A DNA stretch of 52,403 nucleotides from Bacteroidales bacterium UBA5342 (GTDB lineage: Bacteria; Bacteroidota; Bacteroidia; Bacteroidales; UBA5342), in contig DHQI01000028.1 in NCBI GenBank assembly GCA_002408065.1, positions 766 through 53,168 of the forward strand, written 5' to 3'. This document shows, piece after piece, positions 26,893 through 35,143 of the stretch. The notes beneath the pieces were generated by a model that was given only the letters and a program-made list of their open reading frames with translations, ran no database searches and was not told where the DNA came from. A program made the translations under genes and the position numbers. How positions within the stretch are numbered: the first letter of the stretch is position 1; every line of letters begins with the position of its first letter.

Positions 26893-27350
26893 TGTCGTAA
26901 ATTTTATGGTTAAACAATAAATCAAGCGTCAAATATGAGTAAAAAAATTACAGAAGTCAAAGAAATCAGATAAAATATTATTGGCCTAACATCGCTATAT
27001 GTAAGAGCTTGCAAGCAAAATGACATGAAAAATATCAAAATGATATATAAAAATGGCAAAACAATACTTAATAGCCTGTAAAAACTTTAAAATGTTAGGT
27101 GAAATGTAATTATTGAGAAATAAAAAACAAAATGATATTTTGAGGTTTATGTGGCAAAGATGCCCTTCAAAGAGTCGGTCCGGATTGCCAATAATGGAAT
27201 TTTGCGGATGTTTTGTTAGTCTTTTTTTTATAATAATAGACCTTGTATACCTCGAAGGTTAAGAATTTGTTTACAACGGGGAGCTGTAGAGCTTAAGACT
27301 GGCTGATTTTTCGGTACATTTGCATCAGACTTAAGCAGAATAATTAAATA
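26893..27350. other. 458-base AT-rich divergent intergenic region
   Basis: This gap between ald and the exonuclease gene is AT-rich and holds no credible ORF. Small palindromes are visible: GCTTGCAAGC (27007-27016) and ATATCA-AAA-TGATAT (27032-27046), possible operator or structural sites near the ald promoter. No clear TAnnTTTG is visible for ald. I see no RNA gene that I can name. Confidence 0.4.
27315..27322 (+). promoter_or_regulatory. -7 element of the exonuclease gene
   Basis: TACATTTG matches TAnnTTTG and lies 28 bases before the ATG. The -33 region is not convincing. Confidence 0.45.
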
Positions 27351-27929
27351 ATGGCGGGAAGATTCAGAGCAGATATAGCATTAGACGAGATTACGGAATT
27401 ACCAATACTCGAATTTGGGGGTAAAATAGTGGTGGTTGATACGGCAGAAGGCTTCGAAAAGGCGATAAAAGAAATTTTTAAATATGAGATAGCCGGTTTT
27501 GATACCGAGACACGCCCTTCTTTTAAAAAAGGCGTTCAGTATCAGGTGGCTTTACTCCAGATTTTTTGTGGTGACACCTGTTACCTGATTCGTCTTAATA
27601 AAGTGGGCTTTCCTGATGCCCTGCGTCTGTGGTTCGAAAATGAAGCGATTACCAAAATAGGCCTTTCATTACGCGACGATGTACGCGAATTGAGAAAGAA
27701 ACGTCATATTTCACCCAACGGTTTGATTGACTTGCAAGATATTGTTGGTGATTATGGTATTGATGCACTGAGCCTTAAGAAGATTAGTGCGATAGTGTTG
27801 GGCGGACGTGTCTCGAAACGCCAGCAGCTATCCAACTGGGAGGCACCAAAATTGAATGAGAAGCAGCAGGTATACGCCGCCACTGATGCTTGGGTCTGTT
27901 TGATGATATATAATCAGTTGGGGAAATAG
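27351..27929 (+). CDS. DEDDy-type 3'-5' exonuclease domain protein (RNase D/WRN-like)
   Basis: A 192-aa single-domain nuclease that would trim RNA or DNA ends with two metal ions. The three exonuclease motifs are present: FDTET (Asp and Glu of ExoI), GLSLRDDVREL (ExoII Asp), and YAATDAW (ExoIII, Tyr four residues before Asp, the DEDDy pattern). There is no HRDC domain as in full RNase D and no polymerase domain, so it belongs to the short stand-alone group common in Bacteroidetes. It is cytosolic, with no signal peptide. The GH3-lactamase gene follows after 86 bases and may be cotranscribed. Confidence 0.9.
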   Translation: MAGRFRADIALDEITELPILEFGGKIVVVDTAEGFEKAIKEIFKYEIAGFDTETRPSFKKGVQYQVALLQIFCGDTCYLIRLNKVGFPDALRLWFENEAITKIGLSLRDDVRELRKKRHISPNGLIDLQDIVGDYGIDALSLKKISAIVLGGRVSKRQQLSNWEAPKLNEKQQVYAATDAWVCLMIYNQLGK

Positions 27930-28015
27930 AAATTTTTTATGAAACGTAGAAGGCGCTATCATTTGTTAAAGAAAAAGCTCGTTGTTAGTGCCTTGTTGGA
28001 ATTTGTTTTTAGAAA

Positions 28016-31000
28016 TTGAAATTTAAACTTTTAATATTAGCAGCTTTGGCTGCTCTTTTTATTAGCGCTGGTCCCGCAAAAGAAATGGCAGAGCAACACC
28101 GCATACAATTGGATGATTCTTCGCATCTTTGGGCTCAAGAGCAACTCCGGGCAATGAGTGTGGACGAAAAAATTGGTCAGCTCTTCATGATGTCTGTCTG
28201 GTCGGATTGGGGGGATGCCAAGATGCGCGAAGTGTATGATGATGCTAAACGCTACCATGTAGGTGGAGTATGTTTTTTTGCCGGAGAGGCCGCCAGCCAG
28301 GTAGCGATAACGAATAAATTGAACGCTCAGGCGACTTTACCTCTTTTGGTGGGCATCGATGGCGAATGGGGCTCCGGCATGCGTGTGACCGATGCTCACA
28401 GCTTTCCTTTTGCTATGAATGTAGGAGCTGTCAAGGATTCTGCTTTAGTATATGAAATGGGGCGTCAGATTGGTCAGCACTGCCGACGTCTTGGCGTCCA
28501 TGTTAACTTTGCGCCGGTGCACGATCTTAACAGCAATCCCCTGAATCCGGTTATAAATTTTCGCTCTTTTGGTTCCGGAACCGATAATGTAGGCCATAAA
28601 GTCCGCAGCTATGTAGCCGGAATGCAAAGTGAAGGAGTGTTGGCTGTGGCCAAACATTTTCCGGGGCATGGCGATACTAAAACAGATTCGCACCACGCTC
28701 TGCCTGTCATTAATAAAAGCCGTGAAGAGTTTGAGCAAAATGAGTTTGTGCCATTCAAAATGTCGATGGAGAATGGCCTTCAGGCTTTGATGATGGGACA
28801 CCTCAATGTGCCGGCTTTGGACAAAAATGATATGCCGGCTTCCCTTTCTTCTGAAATAATTCAAGGAATTGTAAAAAAGGATTTGGCTTTTGATGGTCTT
28901 ATTGTAAGCGATGCGCTTAATATGGATGCTGTGGCCAAAGGCTATCCAAATCATTACTTAAAAGCTTTTATGGCAGGTAACGATATCCTGCTTTTTCCGG
29001 CTGACTTGGGCGAAGGTATTCGTCAGCTTAAACAAGGCTTGGAGCAAGGACGTATTACTGAATCAGATCTGGATGAACGTTGCCTACGGGTGCTGACCTA
29101 TAAACATGCTCTTGGGGTTCCCGATTTTCAGCCGCTCTCGGATAAAAATATTGTGGCAGATCTGAACCCCGAAAAATCAAAAGTGTTGAACCGTCAGTTA
29201 TTGTCTCAATCCATTACTTTGGTGAAAAATAAAGGTCAACTTTTACCGATTAAAGATTTGGATAAAAAACGTATAGCCGTTTTGTCTATTAATAATGATG
29301 AAAATGCTTTTGGTAGTCAGTGCCGTTTGTATGCCAAGGTCAAGGTGTTTAAAGAGCGTGTGAGCAGTCCTCAGGATGTAGAACGACTGATGGTAGAGCT
29401 GCACGATTTCGATGAAATAATTATCGGATTGCACGGCAAACAAAAACGTCAGGGTGTTAACTATGGGATTACAAGCAATGCCTTGACTTTAATGAATAAA
29501 CTGGCTGAAACAAAACCGGTCCACGCGGTGGTGATGGCTAATCCGTATGCTGTCCGTAAATTGAAAAAAACATCATATGACCAGCTTGCTTCTCTTATGT
29601 TTAGCTATGGCAATGAAGATGAGATTCAACGCCTGTCAGCTGAGGCTTTGTTTGGAGGTATTGCTTGTAGCGGCGTTTTTCCTTTAAACGTTAATAGTTT
29701 TATCAAGGAAGGTTTGTGTGTAAAAACCCAAAAATGCCGCTTGGGCTATACTCCGGTGCCTGCTGAAGTGGGACTTAATGCTGAAAAGTTAAGAGAAATT
29801 GACACCATAGTAGCCGAGGTGATTGCTGAAAAAATGGCGCCTGGTTGTCAGGTATTAGTGGCTAAAAATGGTCAGGTGGCCTACCATAAGGCCTTCGGTC
29901 ATCATACCTATGAAAAGGTGACTAAAGTAGAGAAAAATGATATTTACGATATTGCTTCTGTAACCAAAATAGCGGCGACTACGCCTTTAGTCATGCAACT
30001 GACCGATGAAGGTGTTTTGAACCTGAACGCAGGGATTAATCAATATTTGCCGGAGTTAGGGAAGAACAAGCGAGGCCGTCTCACATTGAAAGAACTGTTG
30101 CTTCACCAGTCGGGTTTGCAGAGTTATATTGGTTTTGATTTTAACCTGATAGATGAGGATAAGTTGGAGGAAAAACTTTTTCATAAAGGCCGGACTTCGA
30201 CTTATAATATTAAGCTGACGCCAACCATTTATATGACCCGTAATTATGTGATGAAAGAAGGGTATATCTCTTCTGTGAAGACGGAGCACTGTTCGGTAAA
30301 AGTGGCCGAAGGTGTCTATACTTTCCCGGAATACCGTGAGGAGATGTATCGGCTTATTGATGAGTTGGAGATGTGTTCGGATAAAAAATACCGCTATAGC
30401 GATTTGGGTTATTATTATGCTATGCGGGTGATAGAGCATGAGATGAAGATGCGCATTGATGCCTTGGCTAATAGTCGTTTGTACGCACCTTTGGGCATGT
30501 ACAAAACGTGTTATAATCCGCTCCATTGTTTTTGGAAAGAAAACATAGTGCCTACTGTAGATGAGCAGTTTTTTCGCAAGCAGCTGCTTCAGGGCTATGT
30601 GCACGATCAGGGAGCGGCTTTGTTAGGTGGTGTGGCTGGCCATGCGGGCGTTTTTAGTAATGCTAACGATTTGGCAAAATTGTTGCAAATGTATCTGAAT
30701 GATGGTTTTTATGGTGGCGAAAACTTTATCAAACCCGAAACCGTGAAATATTATACTCAGCATACCGAAAAAGGTTATCGCCGGGGGGTGGGTTTTGATA
30801 AACCTGAAGGGCATCCCGAACGTCCTCAGCCTACTTGTTCTGCAGTACCATTGTCGGCTTTCGGCCATACCGGTTTCACGGGTACGGGGGTGTGGGCTGA
30901 TCCTGAAAATGATCTTATCTTTATCTTTTTGTCCAACCGTGTGCATCCGCACACATACAATACCAAACTCTTTAACGAGGACATTCGTCCCCGCATTCAG

Positions 31001-31030
31001 CAGATTATATATGATGCCATAGAGTTTTAA
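28016..31030 (+). CDS. GH3 beta-N-acetylhexosaminidase fused to a serine beta-lactamase-like domain
   Basis: Exported 1004-aa fusion. A TTG start at 28016 is chosen because it begins a signal peptide (KFKLLILAALAALFISAG) and a stop codon lies two codons upstream. The GH3 domain (about 40-390) has NagZ-like motifs: KHFPGHGDTKTDSHH and the predicted nucleophile Asp299 in VSDALNM. A GH3 C-terminal-like region (about 395-590) follows. The last part (about 600-1004) is a class C beta-lactamase-type domain with Ser648-x-x-Lys651 (SVTK), a YSDLGYY motif and FGHTGFTGTG. Such fusions are known in Bacteroidetes and are thought to act on peptidoglycan turnover products in the periplasm. It ends at a bidirectional hairpin terminator facing the convergent ligase gene. 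Confidence 0.92.
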   Translation: MKFKLLILAALAALFISAGPAKEMAEQHRIQLDDSSHLWAQEQLRAMSVDEKIGQLFMMSVWSDWGDAKMREVYDDAKRYHVGGVCFFAGEAASQVAITNKLNAQATLPLLVGIDGEWGSGMRVTDAHSFPFAMNVGAVKDSALVYEMGRQIGQHCRRLGVHVNFAPVHDLNSNPLNPVINFRSFGSGTDNVGHKVRSYVAGMQSEGVLAVAKHFPGHGDTKTDSHHALPVINKSREEFEQNEFVPFKMSMENGLQALMMGHLNVPALDKNDMPASLSSEIIQGIVKKDLAFDGLIVSDALNMDAVAKGYPNHYLKAFMAGNDILLFPADLGEGIRQLKQGLEQGRITESDLDERCLRVLTYKHALGVPDFQPLSDKNIVADLNPEKSKVLNRQLLSQSITLVKNKGQLLPIKDLDKKRIAVLSINNDENAFGSQCRLYAKVKVFKERVSSPQDVERLMVELHDFDEIIIGLHGKQKRQGVNYGITSNALTLMNKLAETKPVHAVVMANPYAVRKLKKTSYDQLASLMFSYGNEDEIQRLSAEALFGGIACSGVFPLNVNSFIKEGLCVKTQKCRLGYTPVPAEVGLNAEKLREIDTIVAEVIAEKMAPGCQVLVAKNGQVAYHKAFGHHTYEKVTKVEKNDIYDIASVTKIAATTPLVMQLTDEGVLNLNAGINQYLPELGKNKRGRLTLKELLLHQSGLQSYIGFDFNLIDEDKLEEKLFHKGRTSTYNIKLTPTIYMTRNYVMKEGYISSVKTEHCSVKVAEGVYTFPEYREEMYRLIDELEMCSDKKYRYSDLGYYYAMRVIEHEMKMRIDALANSRLYAPLGMYKTCYNPLHCFWKENIVPTVDEQFFRKQLLQGYVHDQGAALLGGVAGHAGVFSNANDLAKLLQMYLNDGFYGGENFIKPETVKYYTQHTEKGYRRGVGFDKPEGHPERPQPTCSAVPLSAFGHTGFTGTGVWADPENDLIFIFLSNRVHPHTYNTKLFNEDIRPRIQQIIYDAIEF

Positions 31031-31050
31031 TTCCCATACCTGAAAAAACA

Positions 31051-31090
31051 AATTCCAAACTGCCCGGAGCAAATTTGGAATTCGATTTTT
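31051..31090. terminator. terminator between convergent genes
   Basis: AATTCCAAA (31051-31059) pairs with TTTGGAATT (31074-31082), followed by CGATTTTT. A run of A on the other side gives a T-run on the minus strand too, so it can serve both the GH3 gene and the ligase gene. Confidence 0.75.
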
Positions 31091-31108
31091 AATAGGTGGG
31101 GTTTTTAT

Positions 31109-33562
31109 TTATAGTGCTTTAGCTATGGCTGTTTTCACTTTTTGGGCCAACTCTACTTCGTCTAAATTGTCCGGATTGATGGCTTCCAAAAAGTTAACAT
31201 TTAGTTTGCTCCCCGTGATTGGCGTTTTCTTGTGGCGTGGCCATGCCTCAAAAGCACCTTTTATGGCTACCGGGTAAATGGGAACGTTTAGTTCTTTACT
31301 TAGTATAGCAAAGGTCTTTTTGAATTCTCCAAGATCTCCTGTTCTTGAACGTGTTCCTTCCGGGAAAATAATGAGTTTTTTGTCTTCGCGAAGCACTTGA
31401 GCCAGCTGTTGGATGGAACGGTAAAGATCTTTCTCCAAATCCATTATGATGACGTTGTTATGCTTAGCTAAGCCACGGACGAATGGTTTGTCGATATGTT
31501 CTTTCTTGGCATAGAAATAGGTGTTGGTAATCACGTTCTTTTTCAAAAAAGAAGAAACTAAGAAAGCATCCAGAAAGCTGGTATGATTAGGTGCTATGAT
31601 ACCTGCACCTTCAGGTAGTTGAGCCAGACCATTTTTCGTAACTTTAAAGAAGGTTTTGAAGAGTATACCTGCTTTCCAGTTGAGGAATGATAAGGTCCAC
31701 CAAGGTTTCCGCAGTTTTATATCAACAGGTTTTGTCATCATCTCATGCCAATCGAATTCTTCCTCGTTGAAGTGTTCTTTGTGGTTAGTGATAAATTGTA
31801 CTAATTCGCCTACAGAGTTGTAGCTGAGTAGTTCTTCTTCTTGCATTTCCAGGCCAAAGGTGCGGCTGATGTAGTCGATGAGCTCCAGCTTGGCAAGCGA
31901 ATCCAGCGCTAAGTCAAAAACCAGATGTTGGTCGGCATACACATCTTTTCCTAACAGCTCTTCCAGATATTTTTTTACACTCTTGTATTCTTTTGTGTCC
32001 GGTTCGGCTTTGCGTTCTGTTTTCTTTTGTCCGTTTTCTATGATTTCACTCAGTTTGAAACGTTGTAGTTTGCTTAGGCGGGTACGAGGCAAGCCTTCTT
32101 TTACAATGGTGAATTTGCTTACTTGTTTGTAGGGTGTTACTTCCGGGTTGTATTTATTTAACAAAAGATCATTGAAAAAGGCCACAGGGTCGGGGAGGTT
32201 TTCTTGGCTCAGGGCTTTAAAATTTGGAAGGATGACGGCATGTAACACTTCTTCGTGCTGGGTAACACCGACTTCTTCTATCAGGCCATCAGACATCTTT
32301 GTTAATTTTTCTTCGATCTCGTTGGGGTTGATGTTTTTACCGTTCGATAGTACGATAATTTCTTTTTTGCGTCCCGTAATGTATAGGCGGTTTTGGTCAT
32401 CCAGTCGTCCCAGGTCTCCGGTATAAAGCCAGCCGTCTTTCACTGTTTCAGCTGTTTCTTCGGGGCGGTTGTAATAGCCTTTCATAATGCTTTCGCCTTT
32501 CGCTACGATTTCCCCATCACGTATTTCTACTTCCAGACAAGGGAGTATTTTGCCAGTTGACCCTATGACTACATCGCCCGGGCGTGTGAAGGAAATCATA
32601 GGGGCCGATTCTGTCATACCGTAACCTTCTAATACTTCAAAGCCTATTGTGTCATAAAAACTACCCACCTCTGTTGGTAGAGCAGCTCCTCCAGCTACGA
32701 GTGTTTTAAGTTTACCTCCAAATTGTTCGTGTACCTTTTTAAAGACTATTTTCCCTAACTTAGGAGAATTGAGTGCTTTGACGGTTTTGTACATTATGCG
32801 TCCGGCAGCCGAAGCGTTAATTTTTGCAATGACGCCTTTGTAGATGGATTCATACAAACGAGGTACACCGATAATAAGGGTCACTTTGTTTTTCTGTAAA
32901 GTATCAATGATGTCGCTGGCCTGTAATGATGGGCAGGTAGCTATCATCCCCCCCAGACGTAGAGGTACAATCATAGCACCAAGCAAAGGAAAAATATGTT
33001 GTAATGGCAATATCAGCAATACGACAGAATCTTCGTCATAAATGGGCACATCTCCACTAACAGCATCAGCATTAACAAATAAGTTGTTGTAGGTAAGCAT
33101 GACGCCTTTAGGACTACCTGTAGTACCCGAGGTGTAGATGATAACAGCCGTTTTGTGTAGGTCTTCCGGTTCTTTCCATTCTCCTTTAGTTTCGGGTAAG
33201 TCTTTGGACCCAAAACGAAAAGTCTCAACTTTAGCTTTTGATTTTTTTATCGCTTCATTCAGTATGACCTCGTTGTTTTCTGAGTGAAAAACAAACTCAG
33301 GCTGACAGTCGTCCAGAATGTAAGCCACATCATCAGCCGAGGCCATAAAGTCGATAGGAACTACGGTGATGTCATGATACCATGCAGCGTAAAAAGCCAT
33401 AATCCACTCCGGACGGTTTTCTGAAATAATTGCTACTTTATCAATCTTTTTGCCTTCTAAAAGAGCTGCATAATTGAAGATGTTTTGGTGCAACTCATCG
33501 TAACTGATGAGTTGGTTTTTATAAGCAATGGCTGTCTTGGAGCCATGATTTTTACTGATCAT
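31109..33562 (-). CDS. acyl-activating ligase - acyl carrier protein - PlsC-type acyltransferase fusion
   Basis: The 817-aa protein joins three lipid-metabolism parts. An AMP-binding acyl ligase (about 1-500) has YTSGTTGSPKGVML, GYGMTESAP, and YTGDLGRLD. A carrier domain (about 520-600) has Ser555 in LALDSLAKLEL for the phosphopantetheine arm. A glycerolipid acyltransferase (about 630-817) has His660-x4-Asp665 in NHTSFLDAF and FPEGTRSRTG. It most likely activates free fatty acids, loads them on its own carrier and transfers them to a lysophospholipid, like the enterobacterial Aas protein but with a built-in carrier (inference). It is cytosolic or bound to the inner membrane. The ATG at 33560-33562 starts directly before the ligase fold. 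The upstream flank is the fragment region. Confidence 0.9.
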   Translation of the reverse strand: MISKNHGSKTAIAYKNQLISYDELHQNIFNYAALLEGKKIDKVAIISENRPEWIMAFYAAWYHDITVVPIDFMASADDVAYILDDCQPEFVFHSENNEVILNEAIKKSKAKVETFRFGSKDLPETKGEWKEPEDLHKTAVIIYTSGTTGSPKGVMLTYNNLFVNADAVSGDVPIYDEDSVVLLILPLQHIFPLLGAMIVPLRLGGMIATCPSLQASDIIDTLQKNKVTLIIGVPRLYESIYKGVIAKINASAAGRIMYKTVKALNSPKLGKIVFKKVHEQFGGKLKTLVAGGAALPTEVGSFYDTIGFEVLEGYGMTESAPMISFTRPGDVVIGSTGKILPCLEVEIRDGEIVAKGESIMKGYYNRPEETAETVKDGWLYTGDLGRLDDQNRLYITGRKKEIIVLSNGKNINPNEIEEKLTKMSDGLIEEVGVTQHEEVLHAVILPNFKALSQENLPDPVAFFNDLLLNKYNPEVTPYKQVSKFTIVKEGLPRTRLSKLQRFKLSEIIENGQKKTERKAEPDTKEYKSVKKYLEELLGKDVYADQHLVFDLALDSLAKLELIDYISRTFGLEMQEEELLSYNSVGELVQFITNHKEHFNEEEFDWHEMMTKPVDIKLRKPWWTLSFLNWKAGILFKTFFKVTKNGLAQLPEGAGIIAPNHTSFLDAFLVSSFLKKNVITNTYFYAKKEHIDKPFVRGLAKHNNVIIMDLEKDLYRSIQQLAQVLREDKKLIIFPEGTRSRTGDLGEFKKTFAILSKELNVPIYPVAIKGAFEAWPRHKKTPITGSKLNVNFLEAINPDNLDEVELAQKVKTAIAKAL

Positions 33563-33719
33563 AATAGTCTAATTTTGATTAGCGAAGGTACGGCAAAAAA
33601 ACGGGATTTGCGAAGCTTGATTTTTACGTGTTATTTTCTATTCTGTCTTACAGTGTTATAGGCTATTGGGTATTACTATCGTAGCAACGCAGGGGGCTGC
33701 TATAGGTGGGACTTAAATA

Positions 33720-33760
33720 AAAAGAGTTGGACTCAAAAGATTGATCCAACTCTATTTTAT
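33720..33760 (-). terminator. intrinsic terminator behind the remnant of gene X
   Basis: AGAGTTGGA (33723-33731) pairs with TCCAACTCT (33745-33753). On the minus strand the stem is followed by TTTTTATTT. It lies 23 bases behind the stop codon of the minus-strand remnant, so the original 3' end of that gene, terminator included, seems to be kept here. Confidence 0.75.
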
Positions 33761-33761
33761 G

Positions 33762-33847
33762 AGTGAATGCTTGGCTTACTTGATTTTCCAAAGCTTTGCC
33801 ATTTTATCATAGACTGCGGTGTTTTCATATACCCCAATGAATTCTTT
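33762..33847. repeat. 86-bp direct repeat, left copy
   Basis: Identical to 52318-52403 except for two bases. On the minus strand it encodes the C-terminal end KEFIGVYENTAVYDKMAKLW(KIK) and a TAA stop. Both base changes are synonymous (ATC/ATT and AAG/AAA). The two copies face the same way and bracket PUL2. Confidence 0.95.
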
Positions 33848-33943
33848 GGCACCTAATACGTCACCACCAATAATTAGCACTTTAGTAGGTAGTACACCTG
33901 CTACACCGCCAAGCAAAACGCCTTTGCCACCAAAGGTTTTTTA
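33776..33943 (-). pseudogene. chimeric remnant: ald fragment joined to the 3' end of gene X
   Basis: On the minus strand, about 31 codons match an internal stretch of alanine dehydrogenase (KTFGGKGVLLGGVAGVLP, then LIIGG), the same segment as in the intact ald at about 26355-26447, but with several base differences. The frame then passes straight into the gene X tail (GAKEFIGVYENTAVYDKMAK...). There is no start codon and no rest of either gene. It cannot make a working enzyme. I do not recognise gene X. Confidence 0.8.
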
Positions 33944-33997
33944 CTGTTTTTGTGGCTCTTTTTGAAAGATCTATTTAAAATCAATAGTTAATAAACT

Positions 33998-34153
33998 ATG
34001 AGTTTTTTACATGAAGTAGAGGGCATGCAATGTGTCGCGATGATCGATCGTTACGGCTCTGCTCTAATTCCTGAAGAAGGAAAGTGGGGGAAAGCAAAAG
34101 ATGTGACGGATATTAGCGGTTTGACTCACGGTGTGGGTTGGTGTGTGCCATGA
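33998..34153 (+). pseudogene. 5' remnant of a NifU/IscU-like scaffold gene
   Basis: A 51-codon frame from an ATG (MSFLHEVEGMQCVAMIDRYG ... GLTHGVGWC) ends at TGA. The stretch resembles the N-terminus of the NifU-like iron-sulfur scaffold proteins usually encoded beside GGGtGRT-family genes, as far as I remember the family. The rest of the gene is missing. The match is from memory, hence moderate confidence. Confidence 0.5.
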
Positions 34154-34196
34154 TAAGGTCTTTTTGGACTGATTATTAGCGTGAAAGAGGGGTTTT

Positions 34197-34703
34197 CGTA
34201 TCAACGGTTTTACTTATGTAAAGACTGAATTTGATTACGCTACAGGTGAAGTAAAAGAGATTTATAAGAAACGTTACTCTGAAGGTCTTCGTGGTGATGT
34301 AAACTGTTACGGTGCTGATGATGTACGCGAAGGTGTAGCGATCCTACACAAAGAAGGCGTGGATGTATCTATCACAGGTAACTCTACTAACCCTACGCGC
34401 TTCCAGCACCCAGTAGCTGGTACCTACAAAAAAGAATGTATGGAGCAAGGTAAGAAATACTTCTCAGTAGCATCAGGTGATGGTACAGGTCGTACGCTTC
34501 ACCCAGATAACATGGCAGCAGGTCCTGCGTCTTATGGTATGACAGATACTATGGGTCGTATGCACTCTGACGCTCAGTTTGCAGGTTCTTCTTCTGTGCC
34601 AGCGCACGTAGAGATGATGGGACTTATCGGTATGGGTAACAACCCTATGGTAGGTGCTTCTGTAGCGGTAGCCGTTGCTGTATCTGAAGCTATGAAAGCA
34701 TAA
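34197..34703 (+). pseudogene. 3' half of a GGGtGRT-family gene
   Basis: About 168 codons without an internal stop match the C-terminal half of the GGGtGRT protein family (Pfam-named, function unknown): INGFTYVKTEFDYATGE, CYGADDVREGVAI, DVSITGNSTNPTRFQHPVAG, GDGTGRTLHPDNMAAGPASYG, GMGNNPMVGASVAVAVAV. The N-terminal half, normally about 160 residues, is missing, and the frame upstream closes at a TGA at 34182. The signature reads GDGTGRT, with Asp in place of the usual second Gly. The open frame and the intact terminator behind it suggest a recent deletion. An internal ATG at 34359 could only start a 114-aa piece. Confidence 0.85.
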
Positions 34704-34734
34704 GTCATCTAAACATAGATACTTAAATAATACC

Positions 34735-34769
34735 AAAAGCCCAGTAGACTTGTTCTGCTGGGCTTTTTT
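34735..34769 (+). terminator. strong intrinsic terminator
   Basis: AGCCCAGTAG (34738-34747) pairs with CTGCTGGGCT (34755-34764), with one G-T pair and a 7-base loop, and is followed by a T-run. This was the terminator of the GGGtGRT gene. Confidence 0.9.
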
Positions 34770-35143
34770 CTTGCGCTGAGCCGAAGCGTTGTTTTTAGAG
34801 GTAGCAGGTTGGGAAGCCTTTTGCCAACTGCCCGTTTGCTGAGCGGAGCCGAAGTAGGGCGCTCCCCTGCGGGTCGGGCTATCCCGTTTTAACTATATGC
34901 CATTTGACGCTATTGCATAATCTATTTCTTAGCTCGCTAGTGTCCTATTAAACCGAATAAGAGCTTCTGTCATTAAAATAGAATCTGAATATTTTAAGCA
35001 TATGTAAAAAACAAACGGACTTGAAGACTAAAATCAATTATACAATGTACTAATTGTAATAAGCTAAATATTTACAGGTTAATATGTGGGTTTAGTCAAA
35101 TTTTGTCATGGTTCAAATATCATTGGGCACTCGTTTTCTTAGC
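34770..35143. other. 374-base non-coding stretch at the edge of PUL2
   Basis: I see no credible gene here. The first 130 bases are GC-rich with short repeated pieces (GCTGAGCCGAAGCG near 34776 and GCTGAGCGGAGCCGAAG near 34838), and the rest turns clearly AT-rich. It looks like a junction between two kinds of DNA. Confidence 0.4.

Noticed and set aside
26893..27350. Possible riboswitch or small RNA in the ald-exonuclease gap
   Set aside because: Only short palindromes are visible; I recognise no conserved riboswitch core and no terminator that would end an RNA.
34359..34703. A complete 114-aa gene from the internal ATG
   Set aside because: The coding similarity to the GGGtGRT family extends upstream of this ATG to 34197, so it is an internal Met of a truncated gene.
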